Origin: Geminicoccaceae bacterium
GTDB lineage: Bacteria; Pseudomonadota; Alphaproteobacteria; Geminicoccales; Geminicoccaceae
Length of the DNA: 64,000 nucleotides
Direction of reading: 5' to 3'
Assembly: GCA_028279345.1 (NCBI GenBank)
Contig: JANQNY010000077.1
Location: 1-64,000, forward strand
Shown here: positions 7,886-16,849 of the stretch, piece by piece
Layout: every line of letters starts with the position of its first letter
Numbering within the stretch: position 1 is the stretch's first letter
Position numbers and translations under genes: made by a program
The notes under the pieces: model-generated
Told to the model about the DNA's origin: nothing
The model's input: only the letters and a program-made list of their open reading frames with translations
Databases searched by the model: none

Positions 7886-9220
7886 ATGCGGCAGTCCCTC
7901 AGCAGCGCGCTTGCAGATGGGTCCCAGGCGTTCACGAGTGGCGTCGAGCAGGACCTGCTGGCGGCCGAGCGGGCTGGTCTCCGCCTTGCCATCCTCGGCC
8001 GCAATGTGGCGCTCGTGCCCCTGGCGGTGTGGATGCTGGTCGGCGGCAACCCGCCGTACAACATGGTGGGCGTGGCCGTGGTCGGCGGCTTCTTCGCTCT
8101 GGGGCTTGCCTATCTGCGCCTCTTGGCGAGCGGTCGCGAACGACGCTGGCACCGGTTCGTGTTCGTCGCCGGCGACGTCGCAGCCCTGGCGGTGGCGGCA
8201 CTCTTCGTGCCGGTGAGCTTCGGCGACGACGTCCCGCAGATCTTCGTCTTTCGCGGCTTTGGCGTCGGCGTGATGTTTCTCGTCATCGCCGCCGCTAGCC
8301 TGAGCCTCATGCCATCGTTGGTGTTGTGGAGTGGCTTGGCGACGACACTCGGGCTCTGGTTCGTGTTCGCGGTGATCACCGCGGGTATGGTGCAAACGGT
8401 TTCCTGGAGCGACATGCCGCCGGCGCCGAGCGTCGAGGAGTTCTATGCCGTCGTGCTGAGCCCGGATTTCGTCGGTCGAGGCAATCGGGTCACCGAGACG
8501 CTGGCGCTTCTATCGGTCGCCGGGCTGGTCGCCTTCGCCGTGGCGCGGGCGCGGGAAGTCGTACGCGCGCGTGCTATCGTCGACGAGCAGCGGCTCAGGG
8601 CGATCGAGGTGTTCGGCCAGTACGTGCCGCCGGCCATCGCGAATGCGCTGGTCGACAGCCCGGAAACCCTGGCACCACAGATCCGCGAGGCGACGATCCT
8701 CTTCACCGACGTCGAGGGCTTCACCCGCTTTGCCGAGCAGCGTCCGCCGGAAGACGTGCTCGACGCGCTCAGCGCCCTCTTTACCCGGGTCGCGGCGATC
8801 GTCGTCGCCGAGGGTGGGGTCGTGATCGGTTTTGCCGGTGACGCGGTGCTGGCGGCCTTCAACGTGCCGCTCGAGCGCGCCGATCACGCGGCGTCGGCCC
8901 TGGCTGCGGGCAACGCCATCGTCGCTGCGGCCGACCCCGACCTGCCGATCCGCGTCGGCGTTGCCACCGGCCGCGTCGCCGCGGGCACGGTCGGCGGGAG
9001 CGACCGGCAAGCCTACACGGTCTACGGCGATACGGTGAACGTGGCGCAGCGGCTCGAGGCACTGAACAAGCAGCACGGCACGCGCCTACTGATCGAGGCG
9101 GCCACCTGGGAAGCGGCCGGTCGGCCGGACGGCTATCGCGAGGTGGGGACGGTCGAGCTCCGCAACCGGACGGTGCCGTCGCAGGTGTTCACCCGGGCTT
9201 CGTCCACCGACATACGCTGA
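7886..9220 (+). CDS. Membrane-anchored class III adenylate/guanylate cyclase
   Basis: The 444-residue protein has about six transmembrane helices in residues 32-222, a short linker with FGQYVPP, and a cyclase homology domain from about 265 to 420. Both metal aspartates are present (Asp275 in LFTDVEGFT and Asp319 in FAGD). So are Asp382 and the transition-state pair Asn385 and Arg389 in GDTVNVAQRLE. The lysine that normally lies four residues before the second metal aspartate is Gly315 here (VIGFAGD rather than DKFIGD). Substrate use or activity may therefore differ from standard adenylate cyclases. It is monocistronic. Confidence 0.85.
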   Translation: MRQSLSSALADGSQAFTSGVEQDLLAAERAGLRLAILGRNVALVPLAVWMLVGGNPPYNMVGVAVVGGFFALGLAYLRLLASGRERRWHRFVFVAGDVAALAVAALFVPVSFGDDVPQIFVFRGFGVGVMFLVIAAASLSLMPSLVLWSGLATTLGLWFVFAVITAGMVQTVSWSDMPPAPSVEEFYAVVLSPDFVGRGNRVTETLALLSVAGLVAFAVARAREVVRARAIVDEQRLRAIEVFGQYVPPAIANALVDSPETLAPQIREATILFTDVEGFTRFAEQRPPEDVLDALSALFTRVAAIVVAEGGVVIGFAGDAVLAAFNVPLERADHAASALAAGNAIVAAADPDLPIRVGVATGRVAAGTVGGSDRQAYTVYGDTVNVAQRLEALNKQHGTRLLIEAATWEAAGRPDGYREVGTVELRNRTVPSQVFTRASSTDIR

Positions 9221-9417
9221 TCGTTCACCAGGTAGGGTCGAGCTGCGTCGCCGAAGCGGAGTGGCGCACTCGGCTTGAAGCCGACGAAGCACTCAGCCGC
9301 AGAGCTGACCGCTGGTCTCCGGAGAGCGGACACGTCGGGGCGCGATGGCTCAAGGCGAAGTGCGGCCCGTTCCCGTCATTTGAAGGAAAAGAACGCCGGC
9401 GCCGCTTTCGTCGAAGC

Positions 9418-10632
9418 CTAATGTGCAGCTAAAGCATAGAGCTTGACTAACACAGGCACGAACTGATCTTCTTCGGCTAGCGGATGGCTATTGGTCGCAC
9501 CGACGACCAGCACATCGGTCCTTAGCGAGAACAGGAAGGCGAACCGATAACCCTGGGTCTCGCCTTGATAGAACCACAGCCTGCCGACTTCGGGTCGAAA
9601 CGTCTGTACGAGGCCCAGGCTGAAACCCTTTGCCGCCTCGGTTGAAGCTTGCGGGATCGGCTCGCCGGTGTCCTCCGAGACCAGACTCAGCATTTCCTCG
9701 AGCTGCTCCGGCGGCAGCACCTTGCCGGCGAACAGAGCGCGGATCCAGCGGGCAAGGTCGCGCGGCGTGGAGACCATGCCACCTGCAGCACCTGCCCAGC
9801 TCACATCGGCCAGCCGCACGTCCTGGCCAAGCAGGGCTGCCGAGGCGCTCTCCTTGCAGTCCGGCTCGTAGAAGCTGCAGGCGGTATCCTCAAAGTAGCC
9901 GCTGGCCATGCGGTCGGTGACCGCCGTCGGGTAGCTCATGGGCTCATAGAAGGTCTCGTTCAGCCCCACCGGCACCAACAACCGCAGGCGCAGTGCTTCG
10001 CCATACGGCATACCGGCCGCCTTCTCCGCGATCATGCCTGCGAGGATGTAGTTGGTGTTTGAGTAGAACCAGCCCTCGTTCGGCGGCAGGTCGACGGTTG
10101 GGCTGGGATAGGCGAAGTCGATCAGGTCCTCGGGTGTATAGTGCCGACTCGGATCTTGCGCCGCCAGTCGCATCCAAACGGGGCTCTCGGTGTAATTCGG
10201 GATGCCGCTCGTCATGTTCAGCAGACGCCTGATGGTGACGTCACCCCAAGCCGGATAGAGCGGCAACCAATCGCCGACGGTCTGATCTATGTCGAGCCGG
10301 CCCTCGGCCTCCAGAGCCAGGAGCAGTGCCGCGGTGAAAGCCTTTGTATTGCTACCGATCTGGAACAGCGTGTCGCCAGTTACCGGCATCCCACCGTCCC
10401 GCTCGGTCACTCCGGCGAACAGCTCGACCGCCGGACCGGGATCACCCAGGCTGACATAGACTGAAACGCCGCTGACACCCTCCGCCTCGCCCCGCTCCGT
10501 GAGATAGGCGTCGACAATCTCCCGATAGTCCGCGATCGACTGCGCGTAGATTGGGGACGCGAGCGCGAGGCTAAGCAGCGCTATGGAAAGCGTCGAACGC
10601 AGCCGTGCAAACTCGTTGGAATGCTTGAACAT
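9418..10632 (-). CDS. Secreted serine hydrolase, class C beta-lactamase/penicillin-binding-like
   Basis: A 404-residue protein begins with a signal peptide (STLSIALLSLALASPIYAQ). The serine beta-lactamase-like domain carries S94-N-T-K97, the YSN motif at 190-192, and a C-terminal FYQGETQGYR strand where class C enzymes have their third motif. Such proteins are D-alanyl-D-alanine carboxypeptidases, esterases or amidases; a true beta-lactamase role is not indicated. The ATG has a GGGGAGG ribosome-binding site. It is flanked by non-coding gaps of about 200 and 280 bases and appears to be a single-gene unit. Confidence 0.85.
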   Translation of the reverse strand: MFKHSNEFARLRSTLSIALLSLALASPIYAQSIADYREIVDAYLTERGEAEGVSGVSVYVSLGDPGPAVELFAGVTERDGGMPVTGDTLFQIGSNTKAFTAALLLALEAEGRLDIDQTVGDWLPLYPAWGDVTIRRLLNMTSGIPNYTESPVWMRLAAQDPSRHYTPEDLIDFAYPSPTVDLPPNEGWFYSNTNYILAGMIAEKAAGMPYGEALRLRLLVPVGLNETFYEPMSYPTAVTDRMASGYFEDTACSFYEPDCKESASAALLGQDVRLADVSWAGAAGGMVSTPRDLARWIRALFAGKVLPPEQLEEMLSLVSEDTGEPIPQASTEAAKGFSLGLVQTFRPEVGRLWFYQGETQGYRFAFLFSLRTDVLVVGATNSHPLAEEDQFVPVLVKLYALAAH

Positions 10633-10912
10633 CGAACCTCCCCTTCATTGCTTCAAACCCCAGTCGGCAGCTGTTCATACGGCAGCGCCTTCCACGCTGC
10701 GTGGTCATCACAGCGGTTGGATATCAGCTCGTGGCGTATGGTTGCCGCAAGTACCGACCGCCGACGCGGCTTCTCCACCGCGGGTCGCGGACGTGTCCGC
10801 AGCCGCTTCCGAAGGCCCCTGACCGTCCGAAACCGAAGTAGCCAGCCATTTGGTCGGCCGGTGCGATCCGAGCATGCCGGCGCGTGGCCGTTCTTGCCTG
10901 GCACGGAACGTA
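10633..10912. other. Intergenic region without a gene
   Basis: These 280 bases lie between two minus-strand genes, the serine hydrolase and the CMD-family protein. No open frame has family resemblance and I see no strong hairpin followed by a T run. It presumably holds the promoter of the serine hydrolase. Confidence 0.5.
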
Positions 10913-11323
10913 TCAGCCGCCGTCGGGCGCCCGATCGAACACTGCATCGACCGGCACTCCAAGCGCGGTGACGAGGGCGTTGGTGCGCTGGGCCATGGCG
11001 ACGACCTCAAGCAACTCGCCGTGCTGCGCATCCGTCATGCCCTTGGCGCGCGCTGCGGCGGTGTGCGAGTGCACGCAGTAGGCACAAGCGTTGGCGATCG
11101 AGACGGCGACGTAGAGCAGCTCCTTGGTCAACGGGTCGAGCGCACCCGGCGCCATGGTCGTCTTGAGCTGCGCCCAGAGCCGCTCCAACTCGTCCGGATG
11201 GTTGGCGAGCGCACGCCAGAAGTCGTTGATGTAGTCCGTGCCCCGCGTCTCGCGGATGTCGTCGAAGATGCCGCGGACGCGCGCCGAGGCGCGTTCGTCG
11301 CTGACGATCGGAACGGTGGCCAT
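10913..11323 (-). CDS. Carboxymuconolactone decarboxylase (AhpD-like) family protein
   Basis: The 136-residue protein has the AhpD/CMD core, with the redox motif in ANACAYCVHSHTAAARAKG (CxxC followed by a histidine three residues on). Proteins with this motif are alkylhydroperoxidase-like antioxidant enzymes rather than true decarboxylases. The ATG at 11323 is preceded by GAGGAG with good spacing; the frame extends eleven codons upstream without a ribosome site. No redox partner gene is adjacent. It diverges from the pdxA-like gene. Confidence 0.85.
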   Translation of the reverse strand: MATVPIVSDERASARVRGIFDDIRETRGTDYINDFWRALANHPDELERLWAQLKTTMAPGALDPLTKELLYVAVSIANACAYCVHSHTAAARAKGMTDAQHGELLEVVAMAQRTNALVTALGVPVDAVFDRAPDGG

Positions 11324-11469
11324 GTCGGGTCTCCTCAGAGGGTTGTGCGCTGCCAAATCGAGGCGTACCGGTCAGACTAACGGGTAGACGATGGTTTTTC
11401 CGCCAGCCGTTTCGGTCGGCGGCGAGGTCTGCTAGGCCCGAGCGGCAGAATTGGTGCGTGGGAGAGCCG

Positions 11470-12531
11470 ATGCCGGCGTCGAACGATCCGAGGGCCCCCG
11501 ACGGCCGGCCGATCCTGGCGCTGACCATGGGTGATCCGTGCGGTATCGGCCCGGAGATCACGCTGCGGGCGCTGGCGCGTCCGGACCTGCCCATACGACC
11601 GGTCGTGCTCGGCGACTTGGATTGGCTCAAGATCACGCGCGCTCGGCTCGGCCTCGCTCTCGAGATCACGTCGGTGGCGGGCCCCGCGGCTTCGCGGCCC
11701 AGGCGGGATGTGGTCGAGGTGCTCGAAGCGGCGCGCGTTCCGCGGCATATCACCGTCGGCGAGGTCGATGCGGCGGCCGGCGGCGCGGCCTATGCCTGCG
11801 TACGTCGTGGCATCGAGCTGGCGATGGCGGGAGAGATCGCGGGGTTGGTGACGGCGCCGGTCAACAAGACGGCGCTTGCCGCGGCGGGCGTGCCGTTTCC
11901 CGGGCACACCGAGATGCTGGCGCACCACGCGGACGTGCCCGAGGTCGCGATGATGCTGACGACGCCCGAACTCCGCGTTGTGCTCGTCTCGATCCACGTG
12001 TCGCTGGCCGAAGCGGCACGGCACGTCGATCGCGCCGCCGAACTGCGGGCCATCCGCTTCGCGCACGATGGGGCCCGAGCCCTGGGCATCGAGCGACCGA
12101 GGATCGGTGTCGCCGGCCTGAACCCGCACGCCGGCGAGGGGGGTCTGTTCGGCGACCAGGAGCGCGAGGCGATCGCGCCGGCGATCGCCGAGGCGCGGGC
12201 GGCAGGCTACGACGCGATCGGGCCTTGGTCCGGTGACGCGATCTTCCGTCGGGCGCGGGCCGGGGACTTCGACGTCGTCGTGGCGCAGTATCACGATCAG
12301 GGGCTCATCCCGATCAAGCTCTTGAGCATCGCCGACGGGGTCAACGTCACCCTCGGCCTCCCGTTCGTGCGGACCAGCCCCGATCACGGCACCGCCTTCG
12401 ACATCGCGCCCGCCTACGTTGCCGACGAGAGCAGCCTGGTGGCGGCCATCGAGATGGCGGCACAGCTCGCGCGAAGCCGCCACCCGTGGGCTTCGTCTGC
12501 CGCATCGATTGCCGGAGGGCAGCTAGCATGA
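11470..12531 (+). CDS. pdxA: 4-hydroxythreonine-4-phosphate dehydrogenase family protein (PdxA/PdxA2)
   Basis: The 353-residue protein has the PdxA signatures TMGDPCGIGPEI, TAPVNKTALAAAGVPFPGHTE, AGLNPHAGEGG and DVVVAQYHDQGLIPIKLL, with metal-binding histidines in GHTE, HVS and YHDQG. PdxA oxidises 4-phosphohydroxy-L-threonine in pyridoxal phosphate synthesis. Close relatives (PdxA2) act on D-erythronate or D-threonate 4-phosphate. No kinase or pdxJ gene is next to it, so the split between these roles is unresolved. The ATG at 11470 lies after GGGAG. Confidence 0.85.
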   Translation: MPASNDPRAPDGRPILALTMGDPCGIGPEITLRALARPDLPIRPVVLGDLDWLKITRARLGLALEITSVAGPAASRPRRDVVEVLEAARVPRHITVGEVDAAAGGAAYACVRRGIELAMAGEIAGLVTAPVNKTALAAAGVPFPGHTEMLAHHADVPEVAMMLTTPELRVVLVSIHVSLAEAARHVDRAAELRAIRFAHDGARALGIERPRIGVAGLNPHAGEGGLFGDQEREAIAPAIAEARAAGYDAIGPWSGDAIFRRARAGDFDVVVAQYHDQGLIPIKLLSIADGVNVTLGLPFVRTSPDHGTAFDIAPAYVADESSLVAAIEMAAQLARSRHPWASSAASIAGGQLA

Positions 12532-12680
12532 CGGTCAGCAGATCGTGCTCGCGACGCGTCCGTGGGCACGACAGTGCGTGCGAGCCTCTGGGTGTTGTGG
12601 CACGATAAGCAACCATCGAAACGGCGGCGCGCGCGTGGACGCGCGATGACCCGATCGACGACGAACCTGTTCTCCTGACC

Positions 12681-13373
12681 ATGCCGATAGACCCCGCCAA
12701 GGCCGGGTCGGTTCTCCGCATCGGCACGACCGGCGACTATCTGCCATTCACCTGGTGGAACCACGCCAGCCACCGCTATGAGGGCTTCGACATCGACAGG
12801 GCCGAGGCCTTTGCCCGCGATCGGACGTTGGCGCTGACGTGGGTGCGGACCACGTGGGAAGACCTCTCGGAGGGCCTCCAGGCGGGTCGTTACCAGATGG
12901 CCGTTGGCGGCATCTCCAGAACCTCGGCACGCGCCGAAGCGGCACTTCTATCGAACACGCTGGACCACACAGGCAAGGTCGCCCTGGTGCGGTGTGGTGA
13001 AGAAGAAGTGTATGACTCCTTGGAGAAGATCGACCGCATCGGCGTTCGCGTCGTGGAGAACTGCGGTGGCACGAACGAGCAGTTCGCGCGGGCAACGATC
13101 AAGCACGCGACCCTGATCATGTTGCCGAACAACTTCTCACCCTTTGCCTATCTGAAGGATCGGCGCGCGGACGTGATGTTCACGGACTCGATCGAAGCAC
13201 GCTTTCGGCAGGGTCGGCATCGGGGGCTCTGCGCCGTGCGTCCGGAGCACCCCTACACGAGCGTCGAGACGGTGTTCCTCTTTGGCAAGGGCGAAGCGGC
13301 GCTTCGCGACGCCTTCAACCACTGGCTCGCCAGCGACGCACGACGCGGTGCAGTTGGTGCTCAGAGCAAGTAG
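12681..13373 (+). CDS. Cyclohexadienyl dehydratase (PheC)-like, periplasmic-binding fold, no signal peptide
   Basis: The 230-residue protein follows the PheC pattern: LRIGTTGDYLPFTWW, YEGFDIDRAEAFA, RTTWEDLSEGLQAGRYQMAVGGIS, GVRVVENCGGTNEQFARA, RADVMFTDSIEARFRQ and HRGLCAVRPEHPYT. Cyclohexadienyl dehydratases turn prephenate or arogenate into phenylpyruvate or phenylalanine and are normally exported. Here the frame begins after a TAA at 12603-12605, and no hydrophobic leader can be added, so the product looks cytoplasmic. Its last bases overlap the convergent zinc-ribbon gene by 13 bases. An amino-acid-binding protein is the alternative. Confidence 0.7.
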   Translation: MPIDPAKAGSVLRIGTTGDYLPFTWWNHASHRYEGFDIDRAEAFARDRTLALTWVRTTWEDLSEGLQAGRYQMAVGGISRTSARAEAALLSNTLDHTGKVALVRCGEEEVYDSLEKIDRIGVRVVENCGGTNEQFARATIKHATLIMLPNNFSPFAYLKDRRADVMFTDSIEARFRQGRHRGLCAVRPEHPYTSVETVFLFGKGEAALRDAFNHWLASDARRGAVGAQSK

Positions 13374-14527
13374 CCGCGCTCAGGCGCAAGGCCGATCGCG
13401 AGCGCCAGCAGCGCAAGAACGCAGAGGCCCAAGAACACGGCGCCGGCGATCTTCCAGAAGCTGTAGGGGCGCTCGCCTACGACATCGCCGGTGCGGCCGT
13501 TGACCAACAGCTCGTACGTGCGGGTGACGAAGCGCAGCTCCGCGCGCCAGACGGGCACCAGCACGAGCTTGTAGGAGCGGTCGCGGTGGCGGACGTCGAG
13601 CTGGTTGATCCGCTGCATGTCGCCGCCGATGCGGGCGCGAACATCGCCCTCGATGACGCGCCGCATCTGCAAGCGCGCCTGCTCGAAGCCGTCGGCGAGG
13701 CCGAGCTGGTAGCGCTCGCTCTCGAAGCCGGTCAGAAACTCGAGCTGGAAGGGCCGGGCCCGCTCGGTGTCATAGCGACCGAGCCGCTGCGCCAGGGCCG
13801 CCGGCAAGGTCTTGGTGGCGAGCACGCGTACGTCGTCGAAGACCCGCGCGACCGTGCCAGCCGCCGGACGCCAGCGGACCTTTGGCACCTGTTGCGTCTG
13901 CATCGTCCGGCGCCCGTTGACGACCATCGGCACGCGGCGGGTCTCGTAGTAGACGTCGCCGCGCATGCCGCGAAAGCGGGTCTCGGTCGCGCTGTCGAAG
14001 GTGAAGCAGGGGACGTAGAGGCCGTGCAGCGCGTCGCGGCCGCGCGCCTCTTTGGCGAGCCGGTTGGGCGCGAACCAGAGCGTGTCGAGCCAAGCGTCGA
14101 TCCGCTCGCGGGCGTGCTCCTCGCCGATGAGGAAGGGAAGCAGCGCGGTAGGCGCGAGCGCGCCGCCGGGCTCGCCGACCACCGATTGGCCGCAGAAGGG
14201 GCAGGGCCCCGCGTGGAGCGGCGCGTCGAAGGTGAAGGAGGCGCCGCAGCCGGCACAGCTCACGGTGACCGGCTCGGTCGGCGGCGGCGTGTCGCCGATG
14301 CGGGCGAGCGCGTCGTCGAGGTCCTGTTCCTCGACGACCTCCGTGCGTGCCGCAATCTTCGTCGTGTGCCCGCAGTAATTGCAAGTGAGCGTCTCGGTGC
14401 CCGGCGTGTAGCGGAGGACGGCGCCGCAGTTCTCGCAAGCGGTCGGCAGCTCGGCCTGAGCTTCGGCCTCCGGTTCCACCTGCTGCCGCGTCGGGCGCGC
14501 ACCCCAAGGGCCGACGACGAGATCCAA
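13361..14527 (-). CDS. Zinc-ribbon membrane protein (YdjG-like), last gene of the TelA operon
   Basis: The 388-residue protein has two N-terminal zinc ribbons (CENCGAVLRY...CNYCG and CAGCGASFTF...CPFCG). A long middle region contains a repeated polar sequence with WRPAAGTV and YELLVNGRTGDVVGERPYS, and a C-terminal transmembrane helix (FWKIAGAVFLGLCVLALLALAIG) follows. It starts with TTG six bases after GAGG, ten bases beyond the SPFH stop. It resembles Bacillus YdjG, a zinc-ribbon membrane protein encoded with an SPFH protein and linked to membrane stress. It is often misannotated as a helicase or PriA-related protein; no helicase motif is present. Confidence 0.75.
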   Translation of the reverse strand: MDLVVGPWGARPTRQQVEPEAEAQAELPTACENCGAVLRYTPGTETLTCNYCGHTTKIAARTEVVEEQDLDDALARIGDTPPPTEPVTVSCAGCGASFTFDAPLHAGPCPFCGQSVVGEPGGALAPTALLPFLIGEEHARERIDAWLDTLWFAPNRLAKEARGRDALHGLYVPCFTFDSATETRFRGMRGDVYYETRRVPMVVNGRRTMQTQQVPKVRWRPAAGTVARVFDDVRVLATKTLPAALAQRLGRYDTERARPFQLEFLTGFESERYQLGLADGFEQARLQMRRVIEGDVRARIGGDMQRINQLDVRHRDRSYKLVLVPVWRAELRFVTRTYELLVNGRTGDVVGERPYSFWKIAGAVFLGLCVLALLALAIGLAPERGYLL

Positions 14528-14536
14528 GGGCTGCCT

Positions 14537-15610
14537 CTACCCTTGCGGCAGTGGCGGCGGCGTGCTCGCGAACATGCCAGAGAGCTCCGCGACCTCGCCC
14601 GCTGGGGTCCAAGCGGCCATGCCGTCTGTCCAGACGAGGCTATCGCGCGTCAGTGCGCCGGCAGCCGCGCGCTCGCGCAAAGCGTCGGTGCCGAACGGTC
14701 CCTGGGGCGCGCCGTCGACCGCGACGTGAAAGCGCCTACCGCCGACGGGCAGGGCGGGTGGCGCCCGCGGTGCTTGCACGGCAGCCGCCGTCTGCTGGGC
14801 CATGGCGATCCCTGCACCGATGCCCACACCGGTCGCTGCACCGGTCACTGGCTGGCCCATCGCCTGCGCCGTCTGATAGGCGAGATGCCGGCTCAGATCA
14901 CCGACCACGCCTGCGGCGCTACGCGTGTCGAGTGCCGCCTCCACGGTCGGCGGCAGCGAGACGTTCTCGACCAGCATCTTGGTCAGCTCGAGACCGTAGA
15001 CCTGCAGCTCGGGTGCGATCTTGACGGTCAGGAACTCGGAAAGCTGCGCGTAGTTGCCGGCGAGGTCGAGGATCGGGATCTGCGCCTTGGCGATCGCGTC
15101 GGCAAAGCGCGCCACGATGATGTTGCGGATCTGGTTGGTGATCTCTTCGGTGGTGAAATGCCCGTCGGTGCCGACGATCTCGCGCAGGAACACGGCCGGG
15201 TCGCCGACGCGCATGACGTAGGTGCCGAAGGCGCGCACGCGGATTGGGCCGAACTCGGGATCGCGCAGGATGACCGCGTTCTTGGTGCCCCACTTCAGGT
15301 CGGTGAAGCGCCGCATGCTGAAAAAGTAGATCTCGGACTTGAACGGGCTCTCGAAGCCGTGCGGCCAGTTCTGCACGGTGGAGAGGATCGGCAGGTTCTG
15401 GGTCTGCAGCTCGTACATACCTGGGCCGAAGACGTCGGCGATCTCGCCCTCGTGGACGAACACCGCCGACTGCCCCTCGCGCACGGTAAGCTTGGCGCCG
15501 TACTTGATCTCGTTGCCCGGCCGGACGAAGCGCCAGACGAGCGTGTTCGGGCTGTCGTCGAGCCATTCGATGACGTCGACGAACTCGCCGAAGAGCCGGT
15601 TCCAGATCAC
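14537..15610 (-). CDS. SPFH-domain protein with C-terminal GYF_2 domain (YdjI-like)
   Basis: The product has 357 residues. An SPFH/band-7 domain with the virion-core-like pattern (VWRFVRPGNEIKYGAKL, REGQSAVFVHEGEIADVFGPG, MRRFTDLKWGTKN) fills residues 1 to ~220. An Ala/Gly-rich linker and a GYF_2 domain (FHVAVDGAPQGPFGTDALRE...WTPAGEV) follow. Related SPFH proteins recruit stress factors to the membrane. The GTG at 15610 lies four bases after the telA stop. The longer open frame upstream is telA read out of frame. The GYF_2 module likely binds a proline-rich partner. Confidence 0.82.
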   Translation of the reverse strand: MIWNRLFGEFVDVIEWLDDSPNTLVWRFVRPGNEIKYGAKLTVREGQSAVFVHEGEIADVFGPGMYELQTQNLPILSTVQNWPHGFESPFKSEIYFFSMRRFTDLKWGTKNAVILRDPEFGPIRVRAFGTYVMRVGDPAVFLREIVGTDGHFTTEEITNQIRNIIVARFADAIAKAQIPILDLAGNYAQLSEFLTVKIAPELQVYGLELTKMLVENVSLPPTVEAALDTRSAAGVVGDLSRHLAYQTAQAMGQPVTGAATGVGIGAGIAMAQQTAAAVQAPRAPPALPVGGRRFHVAVDGAPQGPFGTDALRERAAAGALTRDSLVWTDGMAAWTPAGEVAELSGMFASTPPPLPQG

Positions 15611-15614
15611 GGGA

Positions 15615-16826
15615 TCAGGCCCCGCCGGGCGCGTCCGCGTCACCGCCCTTCGTGATGCGCGCAGACGCCGCGGCGAGCGTCTTCTTGAGCTCGGTCTCCA
15701 TCTCCGCCAGGGCGTGCTCGGCCTCGACCCGCCGACGCTTGCCGTCCTCGGCGATCTGCAGACTGTCGTTGATGGTCGCGATGAGCTGGTCGTTGGCCTC
15801 CTTGACGGTGGCAACGTCGAAGACGCCGCGCTCGACCTGCTCGCGCACGGTGCGGTTGGCGTCGCGGAGCTGGTCGGCATTCGACTTCAACAGCTCGTTC
15901 GTGAAGTCGGTCGCCGACTGCACCGCCTTCGCGGCCTCGCCCGATCGGTAGATCGTGACCGCCTGGGCGAGTTGCTGCTTCCAGAGCGGCACCGTGTTGG
16001 CGAGCACCGAGTTGATCTTGGTCACGAGCGACTTGTCGTTCTCCTGCACTAGCCGCACGCTTGGCAGGCTCTGCATCGTGACCTGGCGCGTCAGCAGCAG
16101 GTCGTGCACCCGGCGCTCCAGGTCGTCGCGGGCGCTTCTTAGGTCACGCAGCTCCTGCGCCTTCACGACGTCGCCATCGCCCTCGACCTCTTGCTCCTTG
16201 GCCGGGATCAGCTGCTCGTCGAGCTGCTTCAGCTTCGCGCGGCCCGCCGCGATATAGAGTTCCAGCGTGCGGAAATAGTCCAGATTGGCGTCGTAGAGCT
16301 TATCGAGCTTGGTGATGTCGGTGAGCAGCTGCGTCTTGTGCTGCTCCAGGTTGATCGTGGATTCCTCGATCTGATCCTTCACGGTGTCGTAGCGATCGAG
16401 GTACTTCTCGACGGGGTTCTTCATTCCGAAAAGACGGCCGAAGAACCCCGTCCTGGCGCGCGGGTCGATCCCCGTGACGTCGAGGTCTCCGAGCTTGTTC
16501 ACCATGGTCGTCAGCATGTCGCCCGCCGGCCCGATGTCCTTGGTGCGGACATTCTCCAGCATCTGCTCGGAGAGCTCGGTGAGCTGCTCCTGTGCCTTGC
16601 TGCCGAAGAAGATGATCGAGTTGGTGTCGGCGACGTCGATCTCGTTCTGCAGCGTCTGGACCTTGGCTGGTACGTCACCCTTGAGCTCGAGTTCGAGGTC
16701 CTGGGTGAGTTCGGTCGAGAGCACCGCGAGCTGGGTTCCGAGACCGCCGTCATCGGCCGGTGCCGGGCTTGGGTCGCTCGCGGGCGTCGGCACGGCCGCT
16801 GGCGTTTGATCTTGTGTGCTCGTCAT
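15615..16826 (-). CDS. telA: Toxic anion resistance protein, TelA family
   Basis: The 403-residue protein is largely alpha-helical. It begins with a Pro/Ala-rich tail and then shows TelA sequence: IDVADTNSIIFFGSKAQEQLTELSEQML, FFGRLFGMKNPVEKYLDRYDTVKDQIEE, LDANLDYF-like helices (KLYDANLDYFRTLELYIAAG) and QSLPSVRLVQENDKSLVTKI. TelA-type proteins are linked to tellurite, colicin and membrane-stress resistance; the mechanism is unknown. It lies between xpaC and the SPFH gene in a tight minus-strand operon, the recurrent neighbourhood for this family. Confidence 0.9.
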   Translation of the reverse strand: MTSTQDQTPAAVPTPASDPSPAPADDGGLGTQLAVLSTELTQDLELELKGDVPAKVQTLQNEIDVADTNSIIFFGSKAQEQLTELSEQMLENVRTKDIGPAGDMLTTMVNKLGDLDVTGIDPRARTGFFGRLFGMKNPVEKYLDRYDTVKDQIEESTINLEQHKTQLLTDITKLDKLYDANLDYFRTLELYIAAGRAKLKQLDEQLIPAKEQEVEGDGDVVKAQELRDLRSARDDLERRVHDLLLTRQVTMQSLPSVRLVQENDKSLVTKINSVLANTVPLWKQQLAQAVTIYRSGEAAKAVQSATDFTNELLKSNADQLRDANRTVREQVERGVFDVATVKEANDQLIATINDSLQIAEDGKRRRVEAEHALAEMETELKKTLAAASARITKGGDADAPGGA

Positions 16827-16849
16827 CTCGCGTCCTCCAATTGGCTGGT

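Noticed and set aside
13586..15655. Plus-strand open frame of 689 codons antisense to the zinc-ribbon and SPFH genes
   Set aside because: It has no family resemblance, and the minus-strand genes have clear motifs; long antisense frames are expected in GC-rich DNA.
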